A stretch of 64,000 nucleotides of DNA from Ammoniphilus sp. YIM 78166 (GCF_004522215.1 NZ_SDLR01000004.1:372001-436000), one strand, 5' to 3'; shown: positions 15,932 through 26,211, numbered from the stretch's first letter. A program made the numbers and translations. The notes: generated by a model not told the origin, from the sequence alone.

Positions 15932-18900
15932 GTGTTCGATCGAAGGAAAAGAAAATGGATCAACGTGTTGACGGTCTTTGCTTTACTGTTTTCCGTCATG
16001 CTGGGTCTGCCTTTTCAAGTGGTACAAGCCAACAGTGTCTTGACGGTAGGACAAGCGATTGCCAACAATACGGGAAAAGGAACCGTAGAAGGGTATATTG
16101 TTGCTCATACCACAAGCGGTAGTGGAGGGATTGCTTCGTATAAATTTGAAGCTCCTTTTGCTAATGATTTTAATTTTGCCCTAGCGGATTCCCCAACAGA
16201 AAGAGACAAAGCGAAGCTTTTACCTGTCCAAATACCAGCAAACTTTAGAACGACTTTTGCTTTACAAACAAACCCAACGAATATTGGAAAAAAAGTGCGC
16301 GTAGCTGGGGATTTAAAAGCCTATTTTACAGTTCCTGGATTACAATCACCCAGTTCCATCGAGTTCATAGAATCCTCTACCAATCCCGATCCAACGCCTG
16401 AGGAGCCTTCCGTCATCTCCCTTGCTGAGGCAAGAGGACGAGTGGGCCAGACGGTGATCATACAAGGGGTTGTGACAGCGGACAATGCCGCGATTGGAGG
16501 CGGTAGGCTTTCGACTTATATCCAGGATGAAATGGCAGGTATCAACCTCTTTGCACATTCCTTAGCTGGATTTCCTGACTTGAAGGAAGGAGATCTCGTT
16601 AAAGTAAAAGGAAGAATAGAAGTTTACAACGGGTTAACCGAGGTTGTTCCTGCAGCAGGTGATGTAGAAGTACTCGAACAAGGAAAAGAACTGCCGGAAG
16701 CGAAGGCAACGAGTATTAGTCTACTTAATCAATCTAGTGAAGCTGAGCCTTTAGAAGGTAAGCTTGTTAAGCTTACCGGTTACGTACAGAATATCCCTTC
16801 TTCTCCGGCTGGCGGAGGCTATAATGTCACACTAGTAGATGACAAGTTCCAATCTACGACCTTGCGTGTGATGGTGAATTCCCTAGATATCGAGCTGCTT
16901 GAGAAGGGAAAATGGTATGAGATTACGGGTATTTTAAGTCAGTATAATAGCTATCAGCTGATTCCTAGAAAAGCCTCTGATCTCGTCTTATTGGACCATC
17001 AGCTTCCGGAACCATCCGCAGCGGGAGAGTACGAGGCTATCGTTGCTAGTGTGACGGATGGAGATACCATTAGGCTAACGGCTCCGGTGCTCGGGGCTAG
17101 CAACGTTCGTTTCTTGAATATTGATACAGCAGAAACCTATCACACGCCTAAAAATGAAGCGGATCAAAATCAAAAGGATCTAGGCGAAAAAGCCAAGCAA
17201 TATCTAAACACGCTGCTGAAGGCAGGGGATCAGGTTGTCTTAAAGGTAGGTTCGGAGCCAACGGACAGCTATGGCCGCCTATTAGCTGAAGTAATTAGGA
17301 AGTCCGATGGATTAAATACGAATCTAGAGATGGTAGAAAAGGGACATGCCGTAACATACTTTATCTGGCCAATTGGCGAGGATTATGAAGTCTATTCTCA
17401 AGCTGTTAAACGTGCTTCTGATGCGAAATTGGGGATCTGGAATGAAACGGAGCCTCTGATGGAATTGCCGTTTGTTTTTCGAGCTCGCGAGCAAGGAAGA
17501 GAGATATTGCGTCCGGTAGGGAACTATTTTACGAAAAAATATGTTGCGCCAGAAGCGTGGACCTCTGTTCCGGTGGAAGCTCGTGTATTCTTTGATTCAA
17601 ATCAAGAGGCTGAAGCCAATGGATATGTTCCGGCTAATTCTAATCCAGAGCCTGTTCCACAGGAAGCTGTGAAAGTGAAGCTACTGGGTGTGAATGATTG
17701 GCATGGGAAAATTGATGTAACGTCCACGATTTCAGGCATTCAGTATGGTCGTGCGGATTATCTGGCTGCATACTTACGTCAAAGAAAAGAGGCTAACCCG
17801 AATACACTACTCATTCATTCTGGGGACATGGTAGGGGGAAGCTCCCCCGTTTCGAAGCTACTGCAAGAAGAGCCTACAGTACAAATAATGAACGCGATGG
17901 GATTTGACGTAGGTACGGTAGGGAATCATGAGTTTGATGCAGGTGTAGAAGAAATGCTGCGACTGATTCACGGTGGAGATCACCCGAATGGAACGGAGAA
18001 CTATCAAGGGATGAATTTTCCGCTTGTAGCAGCCAATGTGGAATATAAGGACACCGGAAAACTCGTATTAGATCCATATGTAATTAAGGAAGTTGGTGGC
18101 GTTCCGATTGGGTTCATTGGAGTAGCCACGAAAGCAACGCCAAGCATGGTGATGCCAACCGGGATTACCACCATCCGATTTACAGATGAAGCGACGGCCA
18201 TCAATAAGTTCGTTCCTGAGCTTCAAGCCAGAGGGGTCGAAGCCATTGTGGTGCTCGCCCATGTTCCTGGAGAACAAGACGGGACCACAGCTAAAGGTGA
18301 AGTAGCTGAGATGGCCAAGAAGGTTAATGATGCTGTCGATATTATCTTGGCCGCCCATAATCATGTAAAAGTCAATGCTATGGTTGGAAATAAGCTTATT
18401 GTACAGGCTTGGGAGTATGGAAATGCGTTTGCAGATATTGACATCGAGATTGATCCTGTAAGCAAAGATATCGTTAAGAAGTCCGCGGAAATCGTGGATG
18501 TGGTTCAACAAAACATTCAGCCTGATCCGGTGGTAGGGGCTATTTTAAATAAATACCTGGAACAGATTGCACCTAAGGTCAATCAGATTGTCGGGACTTC
18601 GGAAGTGGAGTTGCTGAAGGGGTATCCTACGAAGGGGATATTTGGTGATATGGCATTGGGCAATTTTATTGCAGATGGCATGAGATGGTCGATGCAAGCC
18701 GATTTTGCCCTCATGAATGGTGGAGGTGTGCGTGATAACATTGATGTAGGTCCGATTACCTGGGGCGAGTTATTCAATGTTCAGCCGTTTGGGAATACCT
18801 TGGTTAAGATTGAAGTAACAGGCCAGCAGTTTATCGAGATCCTGAATGCGATGATCAATCCTGCTTATGGACCGGATTCATTTATTTCTGGTGCAAGCTA

Positions 18901-19951
18901 TACGTTTGACCCAGTCACGAATAAAGTCGTTCGAGTGGTTTTAGAAAATGGTCAGAGCCTTGACCTTGCTGCCACCTATTCTTTGGTTGTAAATAACTAT
19001 ATGTACTATCAGACCTCTGCGAAATACAGGTTGCTTGGATTGTACGGTAAGAACGTGGAGCAAGGGCCGGAAGATATTGTGGCTTCCGTAGACTATGTGA
19101 TGAGTTTAGGAGAACCTGTACGTCACGAAGCTGAAGGTCGAATTAGCACAGATTTAACTGCTCCTGTAACGGAAGTGGTAGTGGAAGGTCAATCCGGTGA
19201 AGAAAGCTACAATCAAAAGGAAGTTCAAATCACGTTCAGTGCAACCGATGCCGGGGTGGGTGTGGCGAGAATGGAGTACCGTGTAAATAACGGAGAATGG
19301 AAGCTCGCGAAAGAAGGTATGACGGTTAACGAAGAAGGCAGAAACCTGATCGAATACCGTTCTGTTGATCGTGTAGGGAATCAAGAGGCGGTCAAGAGCT
19401 TGGTCATTCTACTAGATAAAACAGCCCCTGTGATCGAAGCTCCAGATCAATGGTCCATCTATCGCCACGAGGCTTTTACATTTACTCCAGAGGTGACGGA
19501 CCAGGAAAGTGGCGTAAAAGAAGTCGTGATTCGCGTGAATGGCGTAAAGACGGCAGCAAATTCGGTGGAAATAGGACCACTGGAACTCAGCGTTGGCCAG
19601 CATACGATCACGGTCACGGCGACGGATCATGCAGGCCATCAAGTGACGAAAGAATTTACGCTAGAAGTAATCATGGATGTTCAGCATTTAGATGAATTAG
19701 TTCAGACCGCCATTACCCATGATATTAGCAAGAGTTTGCTTGAAAAGGTGGAAGCGGCACAGTCAGCAGAAAATGAGAAAGCGAAAGCTAACATTTTAGA
19801 AGCTTTACAAAACCAAATCAAAGCCCAATCCGGCAAATCCATCGAAAAGGAACTTGCTAACCAACTAATAAAAGATATACAAGAAGCTCAACAGAGGATG
19901 TCTACCAAGACATCCTCTTCTTTTCGTTGTATCATAATAGTAAAAAATTAG
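15932..19951 (+). CDS. Secreted multidomain nuclease and 5'-nucleotidase (YhcR-like)
   Basis: 1339-residue exported protein. A signal peptide ends near VVQANS (residue 35). It is followed by a beta-rich N-terminal module, an OB-fold-like domain (about 160-350), a staphylococcal-nuclease domain (367-500: VTDGDTIRL, RFLNIDTAET, DSYGRLLAEV), a metallophosphoesterase (581-870: NDWHGKID, HSGDMVGG, GNHEFD), a 5'-nucleotidase C-terminal domain (887-1065: NGGGVRDNI, WGELFNVQPFGN) and Ig-like domains (1075-1250). B. subtilis YhcR has the same nuclease-plus-nucleotidase logic. It probably degrades external nucleic acid to nucleosides and phosphate. GTG start behind AAGGAGGAA. The last 20 or so residues are read through a terminator hairpin (19893-19924), so the true C-terminus may have been extended by loss of a stop codon. 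No sorting signal is seen. Confidence 0.9.
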   Translation: MFDRRKRKWINVLTVFALLFSVMLGLPFQVVQANSVLTVGQAIANNTGKGTVEGYIVAHTTSGSGGIASYKFEAPFANDFNFALADSPTERDKAKLLPVQIPANFRTTFALQTNPTNIGKKVRVAGDLKAYFTVPGLQSPSSIEFIESSTNPDPTPEEPSVISLAEARGRVGQTVIIQGVVTADNAAIGGGRLSTYIQDEMAGINLFAHSLAGFPDLKEGDLVKVKGRIEVYNGLTEVVPAAGDVEVLEQGKELPEAKATSISLLNQSSEAEPLEGKLVKLTGYVQNIPSSPAGGGYNVTLVDDKFQSTTLRVMVNSLDIELLEKGKWYEITGILSQYNSYQLIPRKASDLVLLDHQLPEPSAAGEYEAIVASVTDGDTIRLTAPVLGASNVRFLNIDTAETYHTPKNEADQNQKDLGEKAKQYLNTLLKAGDQVVLKVGSEPTDSYGRLLAEVIRKSDGLNTNLEMVEKGHAVTYFIWPIGEDYEVYSQAVKRASDAKLGIWNETEPLMELPFVFRAREQGREILRPVGNYFTKKYVAPEAWTSVPVEARVFFDSNQEAEANGYVPANSNPEPVPQEAVKVKLLGVNDWHGKIDVTSTISGIQYGRADYLAAYLRQRKEANPNTLLIHSGDMVGGSSPVSKLLQEEPTVQIMNAMGFDVGTVGNHEFDAGVEEMLRLIHGGDHPNGTENYQGMNFPLVAANVEYKDTGKLVLDPYVIKEVGGVPIGFIGVATKATPSMVMPTGITTIRFTDEATAINKFVPELQARGVEAIVVLAHVPGEQDGTTAKGEVAEMAKKVNDAVDIILAAHNHVKVNAMVGNKLIVQAWEYGNAFADIDIEIDPVSKDIVKKSAEIVDVVQQNIQPDPVVGAILNKYLEQIAPKVNQIVGTSEVELLKGYPTKGIFGDMALGNFIADGMRWSMQADFALMNGGGVRDNIDVGPITWGELFNVQPFGNTLVKIEVTGQQFIEILNAMINPAYGPDSFISGASYTFDPVTNKVVRVVLENGQSLDLAATYSLVVNNYMYYQTSAKYRLLGLYGKNVEQGPEDIVASVDYVMSLGEPVRHEAEGRISTDLTAPVTEVVVEGQSGEESYNQKEVQITFSATDAGVGVARMEYRVNNGEWKLAKEGMTVNEEGRNLIEYRSVDRVGNQEAVKSLVILLDKTAPVIEAPDQWSIYRHEAFTFTPEVTDQESGVKEVVIRVNGVKTAANSVEIGPLELSVGQHTITVTATDHAGHQVTKEFTLEVIMDVQHLDELVQTAITHDISKSLLEKVEAAQSAENEKAKANILEALQNQIKAQSGKSIEKELANQLIKDIQEAQQRMSTKTSSSFRCIIIVKN
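19893..19924 (+). terminator. Terminator hairpin inside the 3' end of the nuclease frame
   Basis: AGAGGATGTC (19893-19902) pairs perfectly with GACATCCTCT (19909-19918) around TACCAA, followed by TCTTTTCG. It lies before the stop codon of the upstream gene and 43 bases before the next start, so it could also limit expression of the peptidase gene. Confidence 0.7.
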
Positions 19952-19966
19952 AAAAGGTGATGTTCA

Positions 19967-21067
19967 ATGATTTACAACGAGCGACTGAAGCAACTCCTTG
20001 CTTATTTAGAAAAAGAAAAGCTACAAGCAGCGATGATTACCTCACCGACCAATATTTATTTTCTAACGGGTTTTTACGCGGACCCACATGAGCGATTTAT
20101 GGCCCTATTTTTGAACGCAAGCCAAGGACATGTGCAATTATTTGTTCCTAGCTTAGATCTGGAAAGTGCAGAGGCGAAGGCCCAAGGCGTAGATCAGATC
20201 ATTCCGGTATCAGATACTGACAATCCATATCAGGTTGTAAGAGAACAGATAGCAGGTGGTTTTAACCAGCTTGGCGTAGAGAAAAAGGGGTTAAGCTTAT
20301 TTCAAGCAGAGAGTCTGCAAGAGGTTTATCCTGGTGTTAAGTTTAGCGATGTCGAGGCGTATATCACCTCGATGCGATTGATTAAGTCGAAAGAAGACAT
20401 CCAGATTGTTCGTCGAGCGATCGAGGTGGTAGAGAACGTGCTGCAGCATGGCGTTTCTAAAGTAGCTCCCGGTGTAACGGAGCTGGAAATCACCGCGGAG
20501 CTCGAGTATCAAATGAAGGTGTTGGGAGCGGATCGTCCTGCTTTTTCTACCATTGTTTTGTCCGGAGCCCAGTCCGCCCTCCCGCATGGTCGTCCGGGAA
20601 CCAAGAAGATCGAGTCTGGGGAGCTGCTGCTGTTTGATTTAGGAGTATTCGTTGATGGCTATTGCTCCGATATTACGCGTACTTTTGTGGTAGGAGAAGC
20701 TACGGCTGAACAACGAAAAATGTATGAGGCGGTCAGAGTGGGAAATGAAAAGGCAATCCAAGCTGTTGCGGATGGGAAGCCCATTGGATTGCTGGACCAA
20801 GCCGCTCGGGCCCATATTGAAGCCGAAGGGTTAGGTCAGTACTTTATTCACCGCGTAGGTCATGGTCTTGGTTTGGATGTGCACGAGGCACCTTCCATTC
20901 ATTCTCAGAACGAGATGCTCATGCAGCCTGGATTTTTATTTACCATTGAGCCGGGCGTTTATATTCCAGGTGTGGGAGGCGTACGTATTGAGGATGATGT
21001 TTACATTGGTGAAGATGGGAAAGCAGAGGTCCTGACCAGCTATCCAAAAGAATTGAAGGAGCTATAG
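19967..21067 (+). CDS. M24-family aminopeptidase P/prolidase (Xaa-Pro peptidase)
   Basis: 366-residue cytoplasmic metallopeptidase that cuts Xaa-Pro bonds. The N-terminal creatinase-like domain (1-130) precedes the pita-bread catalytic domain. The five metal ligands are visible in order: Asp in LLLFDLGVF, Asp in SDITRTF, His in GHGLGLDVHE, Glu in FTIEPGVY and Glu in VRIEDDV. Proline-peptide recycling is the likely role. ATG 19967 follows AAAAGGTGATG. It starts 15 bases after the nuclease frame. Orthology to PepQ or YqhT cannot be settled here. Confidence 0.93.
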   Translation: MIYNERLKQLLAYLEKEKLQAAMITSPTNIYFLTGFYADPHERFMALFLNASQGHVQLFVPSLDLESAEAKAQGVDQIIPVSDTDNPYQVVREQIAGGFNQLGVEKKGLSLFQAESLQEVYPGVKFSDVEAYITSMRLIKSKEDIQIVRRAIEVVENVLQHGVSKVAPGVTELEITAELEYQMKVLGADRPAFSTIVLSGAQSALPHGRPGTKKIESGELLLFDLGVFVDGYCSDITRTFVVGEATAEQRKMYEAVRVGNEKAIQAVADGKPIGLLDQAARAHIEAEGLGQYFIHRVGHGLGLDVHEAPSIHSQNEMLMQPGFLFTIEPGVYIPGVGGVRIEDDVYIGEDGKAEVLTSYPKELKEL

Positions 21068-21159
21068 TCGTCGCTTATTTTCGGATAACCTTTCCAGGTT
21101 TAGGGGAAAATGTTCATGGAGAAGCTTGGGCACATACTGAAATTATTTTCACACCCCCT

Positions 21160-21188
21160 TTGTAATGTGAAAAAAAATTTCGTATAAT
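21160..21188 (+). promoter_or_regulatory. Sigma-A promoter of gnd
   Basis: TTGTAA at 21160-21165 and a perfect TATAAT at 21183-21188, separated by 17 bases, 38 bases before the gnd start. Confidence 0.7.
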
Positions 21189-21225
21189 AAATCTAAACCA
21201 TACAATGGAAGGCGGACCACTCACG

Positions 21226-22632
21226 ATGTCTAAACAACAAATCGGCGTTATTGGGCTTGCTGTCATGGGCAAGAACTTGGCCCTTAATATTGAAAGTCGA
21301 GGATTTACCGTATCGGTTTATAACCGTTCCGCGGAAAAAACGGAGGAGCTGCTTCAAGAAGCAAAAGGAAAAAACCTCGTGGGAACTTACTCTATGGAAG
21401 AGTTTGTAGAGTCTCTTGAAACCCCTAGAAAGATTATGATTATGGTAAAAGCGGGTAAGCCAACGGACGATACCATCGAGCAGTTAAAGCCGCTTCTAGC
21501 CAAGGGCGACATTCTCATCGATGGCGGTAATGCTTATTTCCCTGATACTCTTCGCCGGAATAAGGAATTAGAATCCGTAGGCATTCGCTTTATTGGAGCC
21601 GGTGTCTCAGGTGGTGAGGAAGGCGCATTGAAAGGCCCTGCGATCATGCCAGGTGGACAAGAAGATGCTTACAGACTGGTGGAACCCATTCTAACCGCGA
21701 TCTCCGCGAAAGTAGGAGACGATCCTTGCTGTACCTATATCGGTCCAGATGGTGCAGGTCACTATGTGAAAATGGTGCACAATGGGATTGAGTACGGAGA
21801 TATGCAACTAATCTGTGAAGCCTACCATCTTCTGAAGCATACCCTGAATCTGAGTGCACAGGAGTTCCATGAGGTGTTTGCCGAGTGGAATAAAGGTGAA
21901 CTAGACAGCTATCTGATCGAAATTACTGCCGATATCTTCACGAAGGTAGATGAGGAAACCGGCAAGCCGATGGTGGACTTGATTCTCGATACGGCAGGCC
22001 AGAAGGGCACAGGAAAATGGACCAGCCAGAGCTCTCTCGATTTAGGAGTACCTCTGTCCATTATTACGGAGTCCGTATTTGCCCGATTCCTCTCCGCGAT
22101 GAAGGATGAGCGGGTCAAGGCCAGCCAGATCCTAAAAGGACCGGAAACAACCCAAGCTTCGGTTGACCGTGCAGAGTTTATTGAAGCGGTTCGCAAGGCG
22201 TTGTATGCAAGCAAGATCTGCTCTTATGCTCAAGGTTTTGCTCAGATGAGAGCGGCATCGGAAGAATACAACTGGAACTTAAACTATGGTGAGATCGCGA
22301 TGATCTTTAGAGGCGGTTGTATTATTCGAGCGCAATTCCTGCAAAACATTAAGGATGCATACGATCGTGATCCAGGGCTTAAGAACTTACTGCTCGATTC
22401 TTACTTCCAAGATATCGTACAGACCTATCAGGATGCCTGGAGACGAGTGGTTTCCACGGCGATTACCATCGGTGTACCAGTACCTGCTTTTTCCAGTGCA
22501 TTGGCTTACTTTGACAGCTACCGTTCCGAGAGGCTTCCAGCGAATCTTCTGCAGGCGCAGCGGGATTACTTCGGTGCCCATACGTACCAGCGCATTGATA
22601 AAGAAGGAACCTTCCACACCCAATGGTTTTAA
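21226..22632 (+). CDS. gnd: 6-phosphogluconate dehydrogenase, decarboxylating
   Basis: 468-residue enzyme of the oxidative pentose phosphate pathway: 6-phosphogluconate plus NAD(P) gives ribulose 5-phosphate and CO2. The nucleotide site is [16 protein letters not shown] and [10 protein letters not shown]. The substrate site [16 protein letters not shown] and the catalytic lysine region [16 protein letters not shown] follow. The all-helical C-terminal domain is complete. Start ATG 21226 (MSKQQ) gives the family length; ATG 21205 in frame sits in the ribosome binding region. The neighbouring gluconate kinase and its regulator, convergent to it, make this the next step of gluconate use. Confidence 0.97.
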   Translation: MSKQQIGVIGLAVMGKNLALNIESRGFTVSVYNRSAEKTEELLQEAKGKNLVGTYSMEEFVESLETPRKIMIMVKAGKPTDDTIEQLKPLLAKGDILIDGGNAYFPDTLRRNKELESVGIRFIGAGVSGGEEGALKGPAIMPGGQEDAYRLVEPILTAISAKVGDDPCCTYIGPDGAGHYVKMVHNGIEYGDMQLICEAYHLLKHTLNLSAQEFHEVFAEWNKGELDSYLIEITADIFTKVDEETGKPMVDLILDTAGQKGTGKWTSQSSLDLGVPLSIITESVFARFLSAMKDERVKASQILKGPETTQASVDRAEFIEAVRKALYASKICSYAQGFAQMRAASEEYNWNLNYGEIAMIFRGGCIIRAQFLQNIKDAYDRDPGLKNLLLDSYFQDIVQTYQDAWRRVVSTAITIGVPVPAFSSALAYFDSYRSERLPANLLQAQRDYFGAHTYQRIDKEGTFHTQWF

Positions 22633-22641
22633 ACAAAAAAC

Positions 22642-22669
22642 AGGCTATGAGCTTCCATGCTCATAGCCT
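22642..22669. terminator. Bidirectional terminator between gnd and gntK
   Basis: AGGCTATGAGC pairs with GCTCATAGCCT around TTCCAT. The A-run before and TTCTTT after suit both directions, and the gntK stop codon lies in one arm. Confidence 0.85.
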
Positions 22670-24148
22670 TCTTTGATAGGTTGCGATCTTACCAAAAGAG
22701 CCCTCTAATGACGTGTAGACTTCCTGATAGATTTCGTACAAACTCTGGTACTGCTGATGATGCAGAGGATTGGGGAGATAAGTTTGTCTAATGGGGACCT
22801 GATCCTTATAGGCATCTAACCGATCCATTTCCCCTAATGCGTATAGGACCAGCAGAGCCGCACCCCAGCTGGAGCTCTGATGGCTTTCTGGGATTTCAAC
22901 TGGCGCGCCAAAAATATCGGATAAGATCTGGCACCAAAGCGGAGATTGGACAAAACCGCCGGAAGCACGCACTGATCGGAAGTCTCCCGATAGATCCTGT
23001 AGGGCTTTCCCCACGCTATATACACTGTAGATCACGCCTTCCATAGCGGCACGTACAAAGTGTCCTCGCTGATGATGCAAGGCCATTCCAAAAAAGCATC
23101 CCCTGGCATCCGCATTCCAAATCGGCGCTCGCTCGCCGGACAGATAAGGAAGGCATAACAGCCCTCCGCTTCCAATTCCCGCAATGGCCGCTTCTGCAGC
23201 CAATTCATCGTAGGAAGCACCTGGAGCGAACTGATCTCGGAACCACCGCAGCAAGATCCCACCGTTATTCGTAGGCCCTCCAATCACCCATTGCTTGTCA
23301 GCCAAAGCGTAGCAAAACGTACGCATCTGAGTATCGGTTAGAGGTTCTGGTACTACCGTTCGAATGGCCCCACTTGTCCCAATCGTAATCGCCACATCCC
23401 CTTTTTCCATGGCCCCAATGCCGAGATTGGCTAAGCACCCATCACTTCCGCCAATAACAAAAGGCATATCCTCTCCAATTCCCATGGCCCTCGCATGCTC
23501 AGGATTCATTCCTTGAAGCACATGGGTGGTAGGCACAGGATCAGGCAGCTGATCTTTATGGATACCCAGAAGCTGCAGTACTTCCGTATCATAGTCTAGT
23601 TGCTCCAAGTTGAATAAACCGGTAGCTGAGGCTAAAGAATAATCAATTACATAGCGTCCGAACCAGCGGTAGAGCAAGTAATCCTTAATGGAAATAAACT
23701 TGTGCACCTGAGTAAAGAGCTCTGGTTGTTCCTCCTTAAACCATAAAATCTTGCTGAGGGGAGACATAGGATGAATGGGAGTCCCTGTCCGAAGATAAAT
23801 CTCTCTTCCTTGACTTAACAGAAGCTTTTCCGATTGATGAATGCTTCGGTTATCCGCCCAAATGATGGTGCGGGTCAATGGGCTTCCTTGTTCGTCCATC
23901 AGCAGAAGAGAGTGCATGGCTGAGCTGATGCCCACCCCAAGAAATGCGGTAGTTGCTGACTTCTCCACGGCTACCCGAATGGCTTCTTCCGCAGCACGCA
24001 AAATTTGCTCTGGATCTTGCTCAGCCCAAGCGGGGGAAGGAGTAAAAATAGGGTATTCCACGGCATGTTCACTGATGACTTTCCCTTGCAAAGTAAATAC
24101 GACGGCTTTTGTACTCGTCGTGCCAATATCTAATCCAATTACATGCAT
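22661..24148 (-). CDS. gntK: Gluconokinase (FGGY family)
   Basis: 495-residue FGGY sugar kinase that makes 6-phosphogluconate from gluconate and ATP. The N-terminus has the phosphate loop GLDIGTTSTKAVVF, then HSLLLMD and WADNRS. The C-terminal domain has GDVAITIGTSGAIR (adenine-proximal) and VRASGGFVQSPLW. The family also includes xylulose, glycerol and other kinases; being operon partner of an RpiR regulator and convergent to gnd supports gluconate. Start ATG behind AGGAGATT. It follows the regulator gene by eleven bases. Confidence 0.88.
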   Translation of the reverse strand: MHVIGLDIGTTSTKAVVFTLQGKVISEHAVEYPIFTPSPAWAEQDPEQILRAAEEAIRVAVEKSATTAFLGVGISSAMHSLLLMDEQGSPLTRTIIWADNRSIHQSEKLLLSQGREIYLRTGTPIHPMSPLSKILWFKEEQPELFTQVHKFISIKDYLLYRWFGRYVIDYSLASATGLFNLEQLDYDTEVLQLLGIHKDQLPDPVPTTHVLQGMNPEHARAMGIGEDMPFVIGGSDGCLANLGIGAMEKGDVAITIGTSGAIRTVVPEPLTDTQMRTFCYALADKQWVIGGPTNNGGILLRWFRDQFAPGASYDELAAEAAIAGIGSGGLLCLPYLSGERAPIWNADARGCFFGMALHHQRGHFVRAAMEGVIYSVYSVGKALQDLSGDFRSVRASGGFVQSPLWCQILSDIFGAPVEIPESHQSSSWGAALLVLYALGEMDRLDAYKDQVPIRQTYLPNPLHHQQYQSLYEIYQEVYTSLEGSFGKIATYQRRL

Positions 24149-24159
24149 AATCTAATCTC

Positions 24160-25002
24160 CTAGAGTCTTTTTTGAGAGATGGCTTCACGGATTTTTTCTG
24201 TGTTTGACATCGTTTCATCAAAACGGGTCATGGCCATCCCGACATACAGTGCATCAATAATGCATAACTGAGCTAACCTGGAGGAGAGGGCCTCTGAACG
24301 AAAGATGGTTTCTCGGGAGGCAGTAAATAAGCTGACATCCGCGAGTTGGCTGATCGGCGTTTTCCCATATCGGGTAATCGTAATAATATGGGCCCCTGCC
24401 TCTTTGGCGATCTTGAGGTTCTCGAGGATATCTTTGTTCACCCCAGAGTGAGATACACCTAGAACGACATCGCCTTTTTGCAGAAGCGAGGCTTGGATAG
24501 CTTGAAGGTGTGAATCCGAATGATAGAAGGTCGGAATCCCTGTACGAACAAATTTATGATAGGCGTCCAAGATAAGAGAGGAAGACCCTCCCACTCCAAA
24601 TAGATCAATCCGGCGAGCCTGAACAAGAAGGGTAATGGCTTCGCTCAGCGTCGCTTCGTCTAATATGTCTAAGGTATCACGAAGGGCTTCAATATTCGTG
24701 GTAAATACCTTATGGGCAATGACGGGGAGGCTATCCCCTTCCTGAATGGCTTCATGTAGGTCCTGAATGGGATGAACCACCTCTTTGGCCAACGAAATCT
24801 TAAGAGCTTGGTAGCCCTTGAACCCTAAGCGTTTACATAAACGAAAGATCGTGGCTTCGGCACAGGCTGTTTCTTCTGCCAATTCATTGATGGATAAATG
24901 GATGATTTTTTCAGGATGATCGATGATGTAATTGGCAATGATCCTTTCTTTATCACTCAGAGAAGGAAAAGAAGCACGAATATAAGCTAAACAATTCTGC
25001 AT
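24160..25002 (-). CDS. RpiR/MurR-family transcriptional regulator
   Basis: 280 residues: an N-terminal helix-turn-helix (residues 15-75, ELAEETACAEATIFRLCKRLGF) and a C-terminal SIS sugar-phosphate-binding domain (120-260: DLFGVGGSSSLI, VLGVSHSG). Such proteins sense phosphorylated sugars; 6-phosphogluconate is the natural candidate ligand here. It is first gene of an operon with gntK and is divergent from TRAP system 2, with a palindrome between them that may be its operator. ATG 25002 is behind GAGGAGATAC. Confidence 0.9.
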   Translation of the reverse strand: MQNCLAYIRASFPSLSDKERIIANYIIDHPEKIIHLSINELAEETACAEATIFRLCKRLGFKGYQALKISLAKEVVHPIQDLHEAIQEGDSLPVIAHKVFTTNIEALRDTLDILDEATLSEAITLLVQARRIDLFGVGGSSSLILDAYHKFVRTGIPTFYHSDSHLQAIQASLLQKGDVVLGVSHSGVNKDILENLKIAKEAGAHIITITRYGKTPISQLADVSLFTASRETIFRSEALSSRLAQLCIIDALYVGMAMTRFDETMSNTEKIREAISQKRL

Positions 25003-25041
25003 AAGTAAAGTATCTCCTCGTAAGTATATCCATTACCCTAT

Positions 25042-25065
25042 TTTATCAGAAAATGACTTGATAAA
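25042..25065. promoter_or_regulatory. Inverted repeat between rpiR and dctP2, candidate RpiR operator
   Basis: TTTATCA (25042-25048) and TGATAAA (25059-25065) form a perfect 7-bp dyad with a 10-base spacer, so half-site centres are 17 bases apart. The right arm overlaps a possible -35 TTGATA for the dctP2 operon, and the dyad lies 40 bases before the divergent rpiR start. Confidence 0.5.
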
Positions 25066-25144
25066 GAAAAGTATGGAAAATAAAGGGCTGGGTATCCTAA
25101 TTTCTATCAAAACTAGTTTGCACCTAGATAAGGGAGGTTTTCTT

Positions 25145-26194
25145 ATGAAAAAATTATTTACAGGCTTACTGATCACGTCCATGCTATCTGCGGGTCTAGT
25201 AGGCTGCGGTGGCGGTCAACAAGCCGAGCCGCCAGCTGGCCAACCGGGGCAAGCGGCACCTGCGGATGTCCGGACGATTCGTGCAGGAATTGGGCTAAAC
25301 GATCAGCACCCTCAATATAAGGGTCTCTTGAAGTTTAAAGAAATCGTGGAGGCAGAAACCAATGGAGCCATTGTCGTTGAAACCTATCATAGTGGACAGT
25401 TAGGCGACGACCGCACGATGATGGAAGCTCTGCAGCTCGGAACCCAAGAGATGACAATCCCTTCCACGGCTCCGATTGCAAACTTTGTTCCTGATTTCTC
25501 TGTGTTTGATATTCCTTTCTTAATGCCGAGTGAAGAAGTGGCAGATAAGGTACTGCTTGAAAGTGAGATTTCCCAGCAGCTATTAGACAAGCTCCCAGCA
25601 CAAAACCTCATCGGATTAGCCTACTGGGAGAATGGATTCCGTAACCTAACCAATAATAAGCGGGCTGTAGCGACAGCAGCTGATTTTAAAGATTTAAAGA
25701 TTAGAACGATGGAAAATCAGCTGCACTTGGCTGCCTTCCGTGCATTGGGTGCCAATCCTACTCCGATGGCCTTCAGTGAATTGTTTACGGCCATGCAGCA
25801 GGGGACGGTGGATGGACAGGAAAACCCGATAGCCACTATTTATTTGCAAAAGTACTTTGAGGTTCAGAAGCATGTGTCCACCACGAAGCATATCTACAGT
25901 CCATTTGTTGTTCTATTGAGCAAAGCATTTTGGGATGCTTCCACTCCTGAGCAGCAAGAAATACTGAAGCGTGCCGCAGTGGAAGCAGGTCAAGTGCAAC
26001 GCCAGCTTAACCGTGAAGCCAATTCCCAGTATCTAGAGGAGTTAAGGACCGCTGGCATGACCGTGACGGAAGTAACCGAAGAAGCTCGTGCAGAAATGAA
26101 GGCGGTAACGGATACGGTCCTGGATCAGTTTGCAGACAAGATTGGAAAAGAGACCATTGATAAAGTAAGAGCAGCTATTGAGGCAGCAAGTTAG
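25145..26194 (+). CDS. dctP: TRAP transporter substrate-binding lipoprotein (DctP), system 2
   Basis: 349-residue extracytoplasmic binding protein. The lipobox LVGC places the lipidated cysteine near residue 21, followed by a low-complexity Q/P/A linker. The DctP core is intact, with the substrate arginine in LKIRTMENQLH and the conserved AMQQGTVDGQENP. ATG 25145 is preceded by AAGGGAGGTT; the longer frame upstream has no ribosome binding site. The cluster with gntK, rpiR and gnd suggests that it binds D-gluconate, replacing the GntP permease common in Bacillus. That specificity is inferred from neighbours only. Confidence 0.92.
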   Translation: MKKLFTGLLITSMLSAGLVGCGGGQQAEPPAGQPGQAAPADVRTIRAGIGLNDQHPQYKGLLKFKEIVEAETNGAIVVETYHSGQLGDDRTMMEALQLGTQEMTIPSTAPIANFVPDFSVFDIPFLMPSEEVADKVLLESEISQQLLDKLPAQNLIGLAYWENGFRNLTNNKRAVATAADFKDLKIRTMENQLHLAAFRALGANPTPMAFSELFTAMQQGTVDGQENPIATIYLQKYFEVQKHVSTTKHIYSPFVVLLSKAFWDASTPEQQEILKRAAVEAGQVQRQLNREANSQYLEELRTAGMTVTEVTEEARAEMKAVTDTVLDQFADKIGKETIDKVRAAIEAAS

Positions 26195-26211
26195 TAGACA
26201 GGAGTCTCTAA

